From Bordetella sp. 02P26C-1 (lineage in GTDB: Bacteria > Pseudomonadota > Gammaproteobacteria > Burkholderiales > Burkholderiaceae_B), in the NCBI RefSeq assembly GCF_009763255.1, contig NZ_WSJB01000002.1, positions 149,689 through 213,688 of the forward strand: 64,000 nt of DNA. Direction: 5' to 3'. Position numbers and translations under genes: made by a program. The notes beneath the pieces are model-generated. The model was not told the DNA's origin. It saw only the letters and a program-made list of their open reading frames with translations, and made no database searches. Positions 9,454 through 18,386 of this stretch are shown in pieces. How positions within the stretch are numbered: position 1 is the first letter of the stretch; each line of letters opens with the position of its first letter.

Positions 9454-10843
9454 TCAAGCTTCGACCGATGTGTGCTCACGACTCAAGGCAACAATTGCCG
9501 AGGCGTCTGGCGCGTGTTCGAGGTTCAGGCAGCTCTGTAGCAGCCGAGTGCACCCCGCCTCACCCAAACTGGGACTGACCAAGGATCGGAATTTTTCGAC
9601 TAACTGCTCATCGGTCATGGGATTGGTGACGCTGCCCGTGGCATCGCGCACGTGACGCGACACAACGCGGCCATCTTTCAGGCGCGCGATGACTTCGGCC
9701 TCGTTGTCGGCCATCGTGCTGATCGCCTCGGCCTGCGTGCGCGCTTGCAATGCGCGCACGCGGGGGTCGAGCACGCAATCCAGCTCACCTTGCGCCAGCC
9801 CGGCCGCGTGATGTACCAGCGCGGCGGCGACCCAGTGAAACAAGCTGACTTGTGCATCCAGCGCGCTATCCGGCAGTTTGCGCCACGTCAGGTTCAGCGC
9901 ATCGGGATGGACTCGCAACGCCACGCTCTCGATATCTTCGACTGGCACGTGGTCTGTGCGAGCCAGTTCCAGACAGGCATCGATGGCGGGATGGATCACG
10001 ATGCCGCAGGGATAGGGCTTGTAGGTGTTGTTGAGGAACTCATAACGCGTCCCGAGTTCGGCGCGTATCAGTCCGGCATCGTTCGAACCGGTCAGTACTT
10101 GCAGCAAACCGTTGCGACCGTCCACCGCGATCGAGCCGCACTCGAAACCGCCCAACGCCATATAGGCGGCGGCTACCCCGTTACGCGCGGCCATGCCCGG
10201 AACGTAGGTGATGGCCATGCTGCCGTGAGTCGCGCGAAATCCGCCCGCTTGCGCCGCAGCGACACCCAAGGCCCACACCGTTTGCTCGTGATTCAAGCCT
10301 AATAGCCGGCCGGCCGGCCGCTGCCGCGGCCCCTATGCCTCCGGATAGGCTGGTCATATACCAACCGAGACTGCCCCCACCCGCGGCGATCGCGCAGCTC
10401 ACTCGGCATTCCAATTCCAGCCCAGCCACCAGCGCAACCAGCAGATCGCGGCCCGAAACTGGCTGGCCGGCCCCGGCGCGCTTACACGCCACCGCTAAAG
10501 CCGCCGCCGCGACGGGGCCGGTGGGATGCGTGATGGTGGCCAGATGGGTATCGTCGTAGGTCTGCGAGGAAGAGCCCAGGCAATTCAACAGGGCCGCATT
10601 CGACACGCTGGCACTTTCGCTACGGCCGAGCAGACCCACTTCGCCGGAAGATTCCATCAACAACACACCACGCACCGCCGCTTCCATTGCAGGGGTTCGG
10701 GCCGCGCCCACTGTGCAGGCCACCCAATTGAGCCATGCCCGGGGTGCCTCGCGGCGGACCTTGTCGGGCAGGGTCGCCCATTCCAAGTCCAACGCGAAGC
10801 GCGCCATGTCGTGTGTCACGGATTGTGGATCAAATGCCGTCAT
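9454..10843 (-). pseudogene. MmgE/PrpD-family protein, frameshifted in a GCCG repeat
   Basis: The two halves of one MmgE/PrpD protein (2-methylcitrate dehydratase/iminodisuccinate epimerase superfamily) are in different frames. The N-terminal part runs from MTAFDPQSVTHD to GIGAAAAAGRP; the C-terminal part resumes as LLGLNHEQTVWALGVAAAQAGG. The shift falls in four tandem GCCG units at 10305-10320. Removing one unit rejoins the frames into a 461-aa protein, the usual family length. Apart from the shift both halves look intact, so this may be recent inactivation, a phase-variable gene or an assembly error. It is the first gene of the minus-strand operon with Bug and the lactonase-like gene. Confidence 0.8.
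10305..10320. repeat. Tetranucleotide tract (GCCG)4 at a frameshift
   Basis: Four perfect tandem copies of GCCG inside the MmgE/PrpD gene. Three copies would give an open frame and four give the observed frameshift. Tetranucleotide tracts are known slipped-strand hot spots. Confidence 0.85.
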
Positions 10844-11033
10844 ATTTCGAATGCTCGGAAAAATGTGCAGGGGAAAAACAGCTAATGGCCTGGTGCGACG
10901 ACCGCATGAACGGTGTGGGTATTGACCGGGGGATGGCGCATCCAGAGCACGCGGCCAAGACCGCGGGCGCCGGACTCCGATGGGTCGTTGTCTCCAAACT
11001 CGTTGTTTTTAAAACTTGGTTCGTTTATTCTAT

Positions 11034-11059
11034 GTTCTGTTCGACAGAACAGTCGTTCT
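11034..11059. promoter_or_regulatory. Composite operator GTTCT-N7-AGAAC-N4-GTTCT
   Basis: Three alternating half-sites in the divergent promoter region between the MmgE/PrpD operon (minus) and the aldehyde dehydrogenase operon (plus). The same half-sites with the same 7- and 4-base spacings occur at 24188-24213. The nearest regulator is the IclR-family gene at 13.6 kb, at the end of the plus-strand operon. IclR proteins commonly bind short palindromes of this kind, so that assignment is inference. Confidence 0.65.
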
Positions 11060-11115
11060 ATTATATTCCGCAAACAACGACTGTCAATCAGTCATAACAG
11101 TGAGGAAGACACCCC

Positions 11116-12579
11116 ATGTCCACGTCCACGCAAACGCCCGAAGGGCAAAAGCCTTTGCTCATCGGCGGCGAATGGATCGTCGCGCCCGGCGCGGGCTTTG
11201 CCTCGGTAAATCCGGCCACCGGTCAGACGAATTATTTGATCAGCGCCGCAACCGCCGAGCATGTCGAGGCCGCCGTCAGCAGCGCGTGGCAAGCCGTGCG
11301 CCAAAAGGCCTGGCGCGACATGCTGCCGCATCAGCGCGCCGCGCTGCTGCGACGTATCGCCGATGGGATTGACGCCAATGCGCAAGTGTTGGCGCGGCTG
11401 CAGATGATCGAGAACGGCAAAGTGTGGAGCGAGTGCACCGCGCAGGTGGCCAGCGCCGCCGCGACGTTTCGCTATTACGCCGGGGTCTGCGAATCCGTCA
11501 CCGCCGAGGTCACGCCGCCCCGCGGTAACTACCTGTCGCTGACGCAATACGAACCTTATGGCGTGGTCGTTGCCATCACGCCGTGGAATTCGCCGCTGAC
11601 CATGGAGGCGCAAAAAGTCGCGCCAGCGCTTGCCGCAGGCAATGCCGTCATCCTTAAACCGTCAGAGGTCACCTCGTCGCCCGCGCTGGAGCTGGGTCGC
11701 ATCGCGCTTGAGGCGGGCTTGCCTCCCGGCATCTTGAATGTGGTCACCGGCTTGGGCAGCGGCGCCGGCAAATTGTTGGTCGAGCATCCCGGCGTGCGCA
11801 TGGTTTCCTTTACCGGCGGTACCGCCAGCGGTCGCGCTATTGCGCGGATCGCGGCGGACAAGTTGATGCCCGTGGCCTTGGAATTGGGCGGCAAGTCGCC
11901 GCACATCGTGTGCGCCGATGCCGATCTGGACGCGGCGGTAGAGGGCGTGATTGGTGGGATTTTCGAGGGCAGCGGTCAGTCCTGCGTGGCGGGCTCGCGC
12001 CTGTTTGTACAGCGATCGATCCAGCAGGCATTTCTGGAAAAACTCTTGGCGCGCGCGCAGTCGATACGCGTCGACCAGCCCGATGCGCAAGGCGCCGGCA
12101 TGGGTCCAATCGCCTCGTTCGCGCATCGCGAAAAAATCGAGTCCATGGTGGCCAGTGCCATCAAAGAGGGCGGCGAAATCTTGACGGGGGGCTGCCGTCC
12201 CGACGCTGATCATCTGGCCCCGGGTGCGTATTACCTACCGACTGTGATTGGTAGCCTCAGACCCGACGCCTACGCCGTACGCGAGGAGATTTTCGGGCCT
12301 GTGCTGTGTGCGCTGCCCTTCGATGACGAAGACGACCTGATCGCCCAAGCCAATGACAGCGTCTACGGTCTCGCCTCGGGCATATGGACCGCGGATTATC
12401 GCCGTGCCTGGCGCGTCGCGCGACAACTCGAAGCGGGCAGCGTCTGGATCAACACCTATAAACAGTTGTCGATTTCCACGCCGTTTGGAGGCTTCAAGCA
12501 AAGCGGCATCGGTCGCGAAAAAGGCGTGAGCGGGCTGCGCCTGTATCAGCAATCCAAGGGCATTTACTTCGCCATGTGA
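11116..12579 (+). CDS. NAD(P)-dependent aldehyde dehydrogenase
   Basis: 487-aa aldehyde dehydrogenase superfamily enzyme oxidising an aldehyde to an acid. Seen are the substrate/cofactor segment AITPWNSPLTMEAQKVAPALAAG, VILKPSE, FTGGTASGRAIA, the general-base Glu in LELGGKSPHIV and the nucleophilic Cys in EGSGQSCVAGSR. It opens a plus-strand operon with a 3-hydroxyisobutyrate dehydrogenase-family gene and an IclR regulator. The composite operator lies about 60-80 bp upstream. It is closely related to the second aldehyde dehydrogenase at 16742-18217, with shared blocks such as GGKSPHIV and GQSCVAGSRLFVQRSI. The substrate is not known. Confidence 0.92.
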   Translation: MSTSTQTPEGQKPLLIGGEWIVAPGAGFASVNPATGQTNYLISAATAEHVEAAVSSAWQAVRQKAWRDMLPHQRAALLRRIADGIDANAQVLARLQMIENGKVWSECTAQVASAAATFRYYAGVCESVTAEVTPPRGNYLSLTQYEPYGVVVAITPWNSPLTMEAQKVAPALAAGNAVILKPSEVTSSPALELGRIALEAGLPPGILNVVTGLGSGAGKLLVEHPGVRMVSFTGGTASGRAIARIAADKLMPVALELGGKSPHIVCADADLDAAVEGVIGGIFEGSGQSCVAGSRLFVQRSIQQAFLEKLLARAQSIRVDQPDAQGAGMGPIASFAHREKIESMVASAIKEGGEILTGGCRPDADHLAPGAYYLPTVIGSLRPDAYAVREEIFGPVLCALPFDDEDDLIAQANDSVYGLASGIWTADYRRAWRVARQLEAGSVWINTYKQLSISTPFGGFKQSGIGREKGVSGLRLYQQSKGIYFAM

Positions 12580-12706
12580 GGCGGCGATCGGATGCGTGCC
12601 GGACACGGCCAGGCGGCGCGGGGGGCTCCGGCAGGTCTGATACGCATTCGCTGTCCATCATGGCATGCATCACATCACTAACACTATTGAATCTGAGAGA
12701 CACCAC

Positions 12707-13630
12707 ATGACTTCATTCACTCGTATTGGCTTTATCGGGCTGGGCGTAATGGGCGAGCCTATCTGCCGTAACCTTGCCCAAAAATGCGGTTTGCCCGTCC
12801 TGGGCTGCGACATGAATCCCGAGCCCCTCGCGCGCCTGGCGCAGCATGGCGTCCAGGCGGCCGATGTCGCGACCATCGCCGCTCAATGCGACGTTATTTT
12901 TCTCTCGCTGCCGTCTGGCGAGGTCGTCGAGAAACTGGCCCGAGGACCGCAAGGCCTGCTGGCGAGCTGCCGTCCCGGCCAAATCATCGTGGACACCAGT
13001 ACCTCGCCGGTGGACACGACGCGCAAACTCTCCGCCGAGTTCGCCGAACGCCAAGTGACCTTTATCGATGCGCCGGTCGCGCGTACGCGCGCGGCCGCCG
13101 AGGCCGGCACGCTGTCGGTCATGGTCGGGGCGACCACCAGCGTATTCGAGCGCGTGCGTCCGTTGATCGCCACCTACGCCAACGAGATCACCTTATGTGG
13201 CGACGTGGGTAGCGGCCAGGTGGTCAAGATCCTCAACAACATGGTGCTCTTCGAGACAGTCACCGCGCTGGCCGAGGCCTGCGGCATCGCGCGTCGCTCG
13301 GGCGTGGATACCAAGGTCATCATGGAGACCTTTATGCTGGGATCCGCCGATAGCTTCGCGTTGCGTAACCATGGCTTAAAGGCTATTCTGCCTGGTGAAT
13401 TTCCCGAAAAGGCCTTTCCCGTCAGCTATGCGCGCAAAGACTTGAACTATGCGCTGCGTTTAGCCGAGCAGACAGGCATCTCCGCGCAGGGCGCCCGAAA
13501 CGTGGATCAGTGGTTCGAGGCGGCCTTGGAACGAGGCCTGGGTGACAGGTATTGGCCCGTCATCAGTCGCTTGATTGATGATGAACAAAACACTGCACAG
13601 GAAACCGCCAGCCCGGGCCATCAGTCCTGA
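12707..13630 (+). CDS. 3-hydroxyisobutyrate dehydrogenase-family oxidoreductase
   Basis: 307 aa from the ATG at 12707; an upstream ATG at 12665 would add 14 residues with no family match. The Rossmann motif is IGFIGLGVMGEPICRNL. The substrate loop is DTSTSPVDTTR and DAPVARTRAAAEAGTLSVMVG, and the catalytic Lys is in GSGQVVKILNNM. These mark the beta-hydroxyacid dehydrogenase family (NAD(P)-linked oxidation of 3-hydroxyisobutyrate or tartronate-semialdehyde-type substrates). It follows the aldehyde dehydrogenase and probably acts before it, making the semialdehyde the dehydrogenase oxidises. A second pair of the same composition lies at 15.8-18.2 kb in the opposite direction. Confidence 0.88.
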   Translation: MTSFTRIGFIGLGVMGEPICRNLAQKCGLPVLGCDMNPEPLARLAQHGVQAADVATIAAQCDVIFLSLPSGEVVEKLARGPQGLLASCRPGQIIVDTSTSPVDTTRKLSAEFAERQVTFIDAPVARTRAAAEAGTLSVMVGATTSVFERVRPLIATYANEITLCGDVGSGQVVKILNNMVLFETVTALAEACGIARRSGVDTKVIMETFMLGSADSFALRNHGLKAILPGEFPEKAFPVSYARKDLNYALRLAEQTGISAQGARNVDQWFEAALERGLGDRYWPVISRLIDDEQNTAQETASPGHQS

Positions 13631-13646
13631 TATAGTCAATTTACTC

Positions 13647-14354
13647 ATGAGCCGTACCGCCCCTCCAGAATCCGTCGATGGCGTAGCCGCCGTCGATCGG
13701 GCCCTTGCCATTGTCGACGCCATCGCCCAGACGACCGAGCCGATCAGTCTCGCTGACCTGTCACGCGTGACGGGGTTTTATAAAAGCACTTTGCTGCGTC
13801 TGATTGCCTCATTGGAGAGATCCAATCTGGTGGTGCGGCGGGCAGATGGGCGGTATGCCTTGGGCCTGTACGCGCACCAGTTGGGACGTGCATACGAGGC
13901 CGCCTACCACCTGACGGATGTCTTGCAACCGATATTGCAAGCATTGGTGGATCAGGGCACGGAGAGCGCCTCCTTTCACGCCTATCACGATCCGCAGTCG
14001 CGCATTTGCCTGCTGCGGATCGATTCCCTGCATTCCACGCTGGATCGCATCCGCGCGGGCGATTTGCTGCCCTTGGATAAAGGTGCCGCGGGCAAACTGC
14101 TCACGGCCTATCGCGTGCTTGGCGAGCGTGCGGACGCAGCGGGTTTGGTAGCCACCTCCATGGGCGAACGCGACCCCAGTTGCGCGGCCGTTGCCAGCCC
14201 CGTGTTCGGTCCCGACGACGAGATTCGCGGCGTCATTTCTCTGTCCGGGCCGAAAGAGCGTTTTACCGCCGCCGCGATCAAGAAGATGTCCCAGCTGCTA
14301 CAGGACAGCGCGGCGCGCGCCACGCGATCTCTGGGCGGCCGCTGGCCGGGGTAA
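13647..14354 (+). CDS. IclR-family transcriptional regulator
   Basis: Regulator with an N-terminal winged helix (ISLADLSRVTGFYKSTLLRLIASLERSNLVV) and a C-terminal effector-binding domain with GKLLTAYRV and SPVFGPDDEIRGVISLSG. The start is uncertain. From ATG 13647 the product is 235 aa, with no clear ribosome site. Starts at 13575-13581 would overlap the preceding gene by about 50 bases and give up to 259 aa, also a normal IclR length. It closes the aldehyde dehydrogenase operon and is the best candidate to bind the composite sites at 11034 and 24188. Confidence 0.85.
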   Translation: MSRTAPPESVDGVAAVDRALAIVDAIAQTTEPISLADLSRVTGFYKSTLLRLIASLERSNLVVRRADGRYALGLYAHQLGRAYEAAYHLTDVLQPILQALVDQGTESASFHAYHDPQSRICLLRIDSLHSTLDRIRAGDLLPLDKGAAGKLLTAYRVLGERADAAGLVATSMGERDPSCAAVASPVFGPDDEIRGVISLSGPKERFTAAAIKKMSQLLQDSAARATRSLGGRWPG

Positions 14355-14443
14355 TGACCGGCTCTCGCGGTTGACCCGTGCCGAAAGGGACAATCAGCGT
14401 GATGCTCGAAGTAGGCTCGTCCCGCGCGCCAAGCGCCGGCAGA

Positions 14444-15676
14444 TTACCGAGCGGCAAACGGCGCGAGCACGTGCGGCCCGATGTCGCCGATCGAGGCGAT
14501 CCCACTGAGCCGCATCGTCCGGAGGAGCTCTTCGCGCAGCAGGAATAGCGCTCGCGCAGCACCCGCTTCGCCACCGGCGCTGACGCCGTATAGCAGGGGT
14601 CGGCCCACCATTACGGCCTGTGCGCCCAAGGCGAGGGCCTTGACGATATCCGCCCCGCGGCGCACGCCGCCGTCCACGAGAATGTCGAGCCGTCCGCTCA
14701 CCGCTTGTACGATGGCGGGCAAGGCATCCAACGCCGCCGGCGCCCCATCGAGCTGCCGGCCTCCATGGTTTGAAACGACCAGCCCATCGCAACCCAGATC
14801 GGCGACGCGCGCGGCATCGTCTGGGTGCAGCACCCCTTTGACCAGCATGCGGCGCGGCCACACTTCGCGGATCCTGGCCAGGTCATCCCAGTTAAACGCG
14901 GGGTCATAGTTTTTCCCGACCGAGGAGGCGATGGTAGAGGTATGGAGCGTGTCCGGCACGAAGCCCAACATGTTCTCGAGTACCGGCATGCCGCTACGCG
15001 CCAGCCGCGCCACCCATCCGGGACGACTGGCAAAGTCCAGCACGTTACGCGCGGAGAATCGAAACGGCAGCCCGAAATCGTTACGCATATCCCGCTCGCG
15101 CTTTCCGCCGGTAGGCATATCGATGGTGATAATCAGCGCCTCGTAGTCGGCATCGCGGGCGCGTTGAATCAAGCCCATCGTGAAATCACGCTTGCGCAAC
15201 ATGTACGACTGAAACCATAGCCGTGTGTGAGGCGCCTCGCGCGCCACGCGCTCGATTGACGACGTCGAGGAGGTGGGTAGCGCATAGGGCAGACCCGCCG
15301 CGCCTGCCGCGCGGGCGATGGCCACATCGCCAAACGGCCAGCCATAGCCAATCGCGCCGGTAGGGGCGACGGCCAGCGGCATGGACACGGGCTTGCCCAG
15401 CAGATTCATCGTCGTGTCGATGCGGGATACGTCCACCAGAAAGCGTGGCAGTATCGCGTGCCGGGCAAAGGCCGCCCGGTTCGCCTTTAGCGTCGATTCA
15501 TCTTCGGCCCCTCCGTCGTAGAAATCGAATACCGCGCGCGGCAGCGTGCGCTGCGCGATATCACGCAGCGACTCGATCGAATAGGCGTGGTACAGCCGGC
15601 GCGCTCGACGTGCGCTGGCCGCGGGCGACGAGGAGGGAGGCAGCGCACCGTGCGCTGAAGCGGTCTCATGTGACAT
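14444..15676 (-). CDS. FMN-dependent alpha-hydroxyacid oxidase/dehydrogenase (LldD-like)
   Basis: About 410 aa of the L-lactate/glycolate/mandelate oxidising flavoprotein family. Seen are YDGGAEDESTLKANRAAF, MPLAVAPTGAIGYGWP, LWFQSYMLRKRDF and the active-site block VVSNHGGRQLDGAPAALDALP (catalytic His and substrate-binding Arg). FMN phosphate segments DGGVRRGADIVKALALGA and VMVGRPLLYG follow. ATG 15676 (MSHETAS) is preferred over an in-frame start at 15739, which adds 21 atypical residues. It is the last gene of the minus-strand group running down from the Liv transporter, after the second dehydrogenase pair, and probably oxidises a 2-hydroxyacid of that pathway. Confidence 0.87.
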   Translation of the reverse strand: MSHETASAHGALPPSSSPAASARRARRLYHAYSIESLRDIAQRTLPRAVFDFYDGGAEDESTLKANRAAFARHAILPRFLVDVSRIDTTMNLLGKPVSMPLAVAPTGAIGYGWPFGDVAIARAAGAAGLPYALPTSSTSSIERVAREAPHTRLWFQSYMLRKRDFTMGLIQRARDADYEALIITIDMPTGGKRERDMRNDFGLPFRFSARNVLDFASRPGWVARLARSGMPVLENMLGFVPDTLHTSTIASSVGKNYDPAFNWDDLARIREVWPRRMLVKGVLHPDDAARVADLGCDGLVVSNHGGRQLDGAPAALDALPAIVQAVSGRLDILVDGGVRRGADIVKALALGAQAVMVGRPLLYGVSAGGEAGAARALFLLREELLRTMRLSGIASIGDIGPHVLAPFAAR

Positions 15677-15810
15677 AGGAGTTTCCCACTGTGCAACGAA
15701 GAACGTGGCCGGCTGCGCGCAACAGTTTGCCCATAACACCTCGGTATTGGTTTCATGTCGCGTACGCTCTCGCCGTGCATATCAGGCGACTCGCGCAGCG
15801 CGATGAGATG

Positions 15811-16707
15811 TCAATCAGGAACGGCCGGACGTCCCCAGTCGGCCCATAGCTTGGCGATGGCGGCGTAGTCGTCGCGTCCATAGCCCGCCGCCGCCGCGAT
15901 TTCATACACTGTGTGCGACCCTTGAATGGCGAACAAGGGCACGCCCAACGAATGGGCCAATTGCAGCGCCAGGGTCGAGTCTTTGCGCGCAGCCTCCAGC
16001 GGCATGCCGCCCTCGTAGTTGCCTTGCACGACGCGCTCGGCATAGCGATGCGTCAACGGACGGTGCAGACCCATCTGCGGATCCGATAGCAGGCCGATCA
16101 GTTTCTCGCAGCTCACACCCGAGGCCGTGGCCATCGAGCCGGCCTCGGCGACCACGATCATGACCGCATGCGCGACCGCATTGTTAATGACCTTGGCCGC
16201 GGCACCTGCGCCGACCGGTCCGAAATGAATTTGCTTTGCCGCAATCGCATCCAGCGCAGGTCGGCACGCCTCGATGGCAGCGGCATCGCCGCCAAGCAGC
16301 AAGGTGGCGGTACCCGCCTGCATCTGGCTGACTCCCGCCAGAATCGACGCATCAATGATGCGCGCGCCGCTGGCGGCCAACATCCGTTCGCAAGCCTGGA
16401 CATCGGCCGGATTCACGGTGCTGGTCTCAATCACAACTTGGTTTGGCGACAAGTACGGCCCGATCTGTTCCAGCACGGCGCGTGACGCGGACGGGCTGGG
16501 TAAACACAGCACCACCGCCTCGGCCTGCGCGACGTCTTGGGGTTGCGCGATCATGATGGCGTCGAGCTCGCGCGTGGCGCGCTGTGTTTGCGCAGCGTCG
16601 AGGTCTGACACCAGCAGGGAAAACTGGCGCGCGAGGCGCTCGGCCACGAGATAGCCCATATTGCCCAGGCCATAAATTGCAATCTGCTTGCGACTCATAG
16701 AAGTCAT
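15811..16707 (-). CDS. 3-hydroxyisobutyrate dehydrogenase-family oxidoreductase (second copy)
   Basis: 298 aa from the chosen ATG (MTSMSRKQ); another ATG lies 9 bases later. The Rossmann motif is IAIYGLGNMGYLVAERL. ETSTVNPADVQ and DASILAGVSQMQAGTATLLLGG form the substrate region, and the catalytic Lys is in GAGAAAKVINNAVAHAVM. It follows the second aldehyde dehydrogenase on the minus strand after a 34-bp gap. The substrate-contact loops differ from the 12.7 kb copy (SILAGVS versus PVARTRA), so the two pairs probably act on different substrates. Confidence 0.86.
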   Translation of the reverse strand: MTSMSRKQIAIYGLGNMGYLVAERLARQFSLLVSDLDAAQTQRATRELDAIMIAQPQDVAQAEAVVLCLPSPSASRAVLEQIGPYLSPNQVVIETSTVNPADVQACERMLAASGARIIDASILAGVSQMQAGTATLLLGGDAAAIEACRPALDAIAAKQIHFGPVGAGAAAKVINNAVAHAVMIVVAEAGSMATASGVSCEKLIGLLSDPQMGLHRPLTHRYAERVVQGNYEGGMPLEAARKDSTLALQLAHSLGVPLFAIQGSHTVYEIAAAAGYGRDDYAAIAKLWADWGRPAVPD

Positions 16708-16741
16708 CCGTTGGTTACGTAAATAGCGGTGTGTCCGGGGA

Positions 16742-18217
16742 TCACAAACCCATCGGCTGGGCGTGCATACCGAAATACATACTCTTGACCTGGCTATATA
16801 GACGCAGACCGTGCAGGCCTTTCTCGCGGCCAATACCACTGTCCTTAAAGCCGCCAAAGGGCGTGGCGATATGCGATTGTTTGTAGGTATTGATCCAGAT
16901 GGAGCCTGCCTCCAAGGCGCGCCCCACGCGCCAGGCGCGCGCATAATCGCCCGTCCACATCCCAGCGGCCAAGCCAAACGGCGTGTCGTTGCCCTGTGCA
17001 ATGACGTCCGCCTCGTCGTCGAACGGCAGCGCCACCAGGACCGGGCCAAAGATCTCTTCGCGGCAGGCACGCGCTTGATTCGTCAAGCCGTCAATAATGG
17101 TGGGCAGATAAAAGCTGCCGCGTTCCAAACGCGCATCCCGTGGTCGGTCGCCGCCGATCAATACCGTACCGCCTTCCGCGCGCGCCAGATCTACATAGCC
17201 AGCGACCTTGTCACGATGACCTTGGGACACCAGCGGGCCCATTTGCACATTGGCATCATCCGGCAGGCCCACCCGCAGCTCGCGCGTGAACGTGACCAGC
17301 TGATCCATGAAACGCTTATAAATACTGCGTTGTACGAACAATCGTGAGCCCGCTACGCAGCTTTGTCCGGCAGAGCCAAAAATGCCCGACGCCACCCCCG
17401 CCACGGCGCGCTCGATGTCAGCGTCGTCGAACACGATATGCGGAGATTTACCACCAAGTTCCAGGCCCACCGGAATCAGGCGCTGGCCCGCGATGGCGCC
17501 AATCGCGCGGCCGGTCTCCGTGCCACCAGTGAATGACACCATGCGCACACCCGGATGGCGTACGAGCGCGGCGCCGACATCCTCGCCCAAACCGGGCAGG
17601 GCAGTCACCAGCCCCTCGGGCAAGCCCGCCTCACCGCAGATGCGCGCCAGCTCCAGCGCCAACTGGGGCGTTTCCTCCGATGGCTTGATCAAGACCGCAT
17701 TGCCGGCCGCCAGCGCGGGCGCGACTTTTTGCGCCTCATTCATGATCGGCGAATTCCATGGAGTGATACATGCCACCACCCCGAATGGCTCGGCCAACGC
17801 CATCGAAAAATATTCCCCGCGCGGCGAAGTGACTTCGTTCTGCCAGGTCTCGCAAACCGCCGCGTAATACCGGAAATGGCCCGCTGCGGCATCGACCATA
17901 TGCAGGCACTCTTTCCAGGGCTTGCCACTGTCGATCATCTGCAAGCGAGCCAGAAATTCACGTTCGGCAGTCAGACGCCGGCCGATTTCATACAAGGTCG
18001 TGGCGCGCTGATCGGGGCGCAGATGACGCCAGGGTTGGTGATGAAACGCCTCCCACGCCACCGCCACCGCGGCATCGACATCGGCGGGCGTCGCCCGCGT
18101 GACCCAGCCGGCCACACTGCCATCGGCCGGATTGATGGAGGTCAAGATCTGCGTTTCGTCAGAGGCGTGGCGCCATTCGGCGCCGATACGGAAAGGCTTG
18201 ATGGAGGAAGCTTTCAT
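16742..18217 (-). CDS. NAD(P)-dependent aldehyde dehydrogenase (second copy)
   Basis: About 491 aa. The start MKASSIKPFRIGAEW at 18217 has AGGG seven bases upstream; an in-frame start 45 bases earlier is less likely. Motifs: CITPWNSPIMNEAQKVAPALAA, LIKPSEE, FTGGTETGRAIG, LELGGKSPHIV (general base) and GSAGQSCVAGSRLFVQRSI (nucleophile Cys). It is paralogous to 11116-12579. It lies downstream of the Liv transporter and upstream of the second dehydrogenase and the hydroxyacid oxidase. A 15-bp motif shared with the 28.4 kb promoter lies about 70 bp upstream, hinting at LysR control. Confidence 0.91.
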   Translation of the reverse strand: MKASSIKPFRIGAEWRHASDETQILTSINPADGSVAGWVTRATPADVDAAVAVAWEAFHHQPWRHLRPDQRATTLYEIGRRLTAEREFLARLQMIDSGKPWKECLHMVDAAAGHFRYYAAVCETWQNEVTSPRGEYFSMALAEPFGVVACITPWNSPIMNEAQKVAPALAAGNAVLIKPSEETPQLALELARICGEAGLPEGLVTALPGLGEDVGAALVRHPGVRMVSFTGGTETGRAIGAIAGQRLIPVGLELGGKSPHIVFDDADIERAVAGVASGIFGSAGQSCVAGSRLFVQRSIYKRFMDQLVTFTRELRVGLPDDANVQMGPLVSQGHRDKVAGYVDLARAEGGTVLIGGDRPRDARLERGSFYLPTIIDGLTNQARACREEIFGPVLVALPFDDEADVIAQGNDTPFGLAAGMWTGDYARAWRVGRALEAGSIWINTYKQSHIATPFGGFKDSGIGREKGLHGLRLYSQVKSMYFGMHAQPMGL

Positions 18218-18286
18218 GATGGACCCTGTCTCGCGGGCTATGTCGTGTTCTCGGGCGATCATGATGCGCCGGCTGATTCATAGACT

Positions 18287-18301
18287 CAAATTGGAATTTA
18301 T
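18287..18301. promoter_or_regulatory. Shared motif CAAATTGGAATTTAT
   Basis: This exact 15-mer occurs here, upstream of the minus-strand aldehyde dehydrogenase, and again at 28453-28467 ahead of a LysR gene. The core AAATTGGAAT also overlaps the start of the LysR gene at 53.58 kb. It is AT-rich with partial dyad symmetry (AATT..AATT), as expected of a LysR box. The binding protein is inferred only. Confidence 0.5.
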
Positions 18302-18386
18302 ATAGAATTATTAGGGAGCTACTATGAATACCCGGCAGGGCGTGTTCGCTCGGACGGGGCGTCCGTGCGAGACGCCCAGACGCGGC

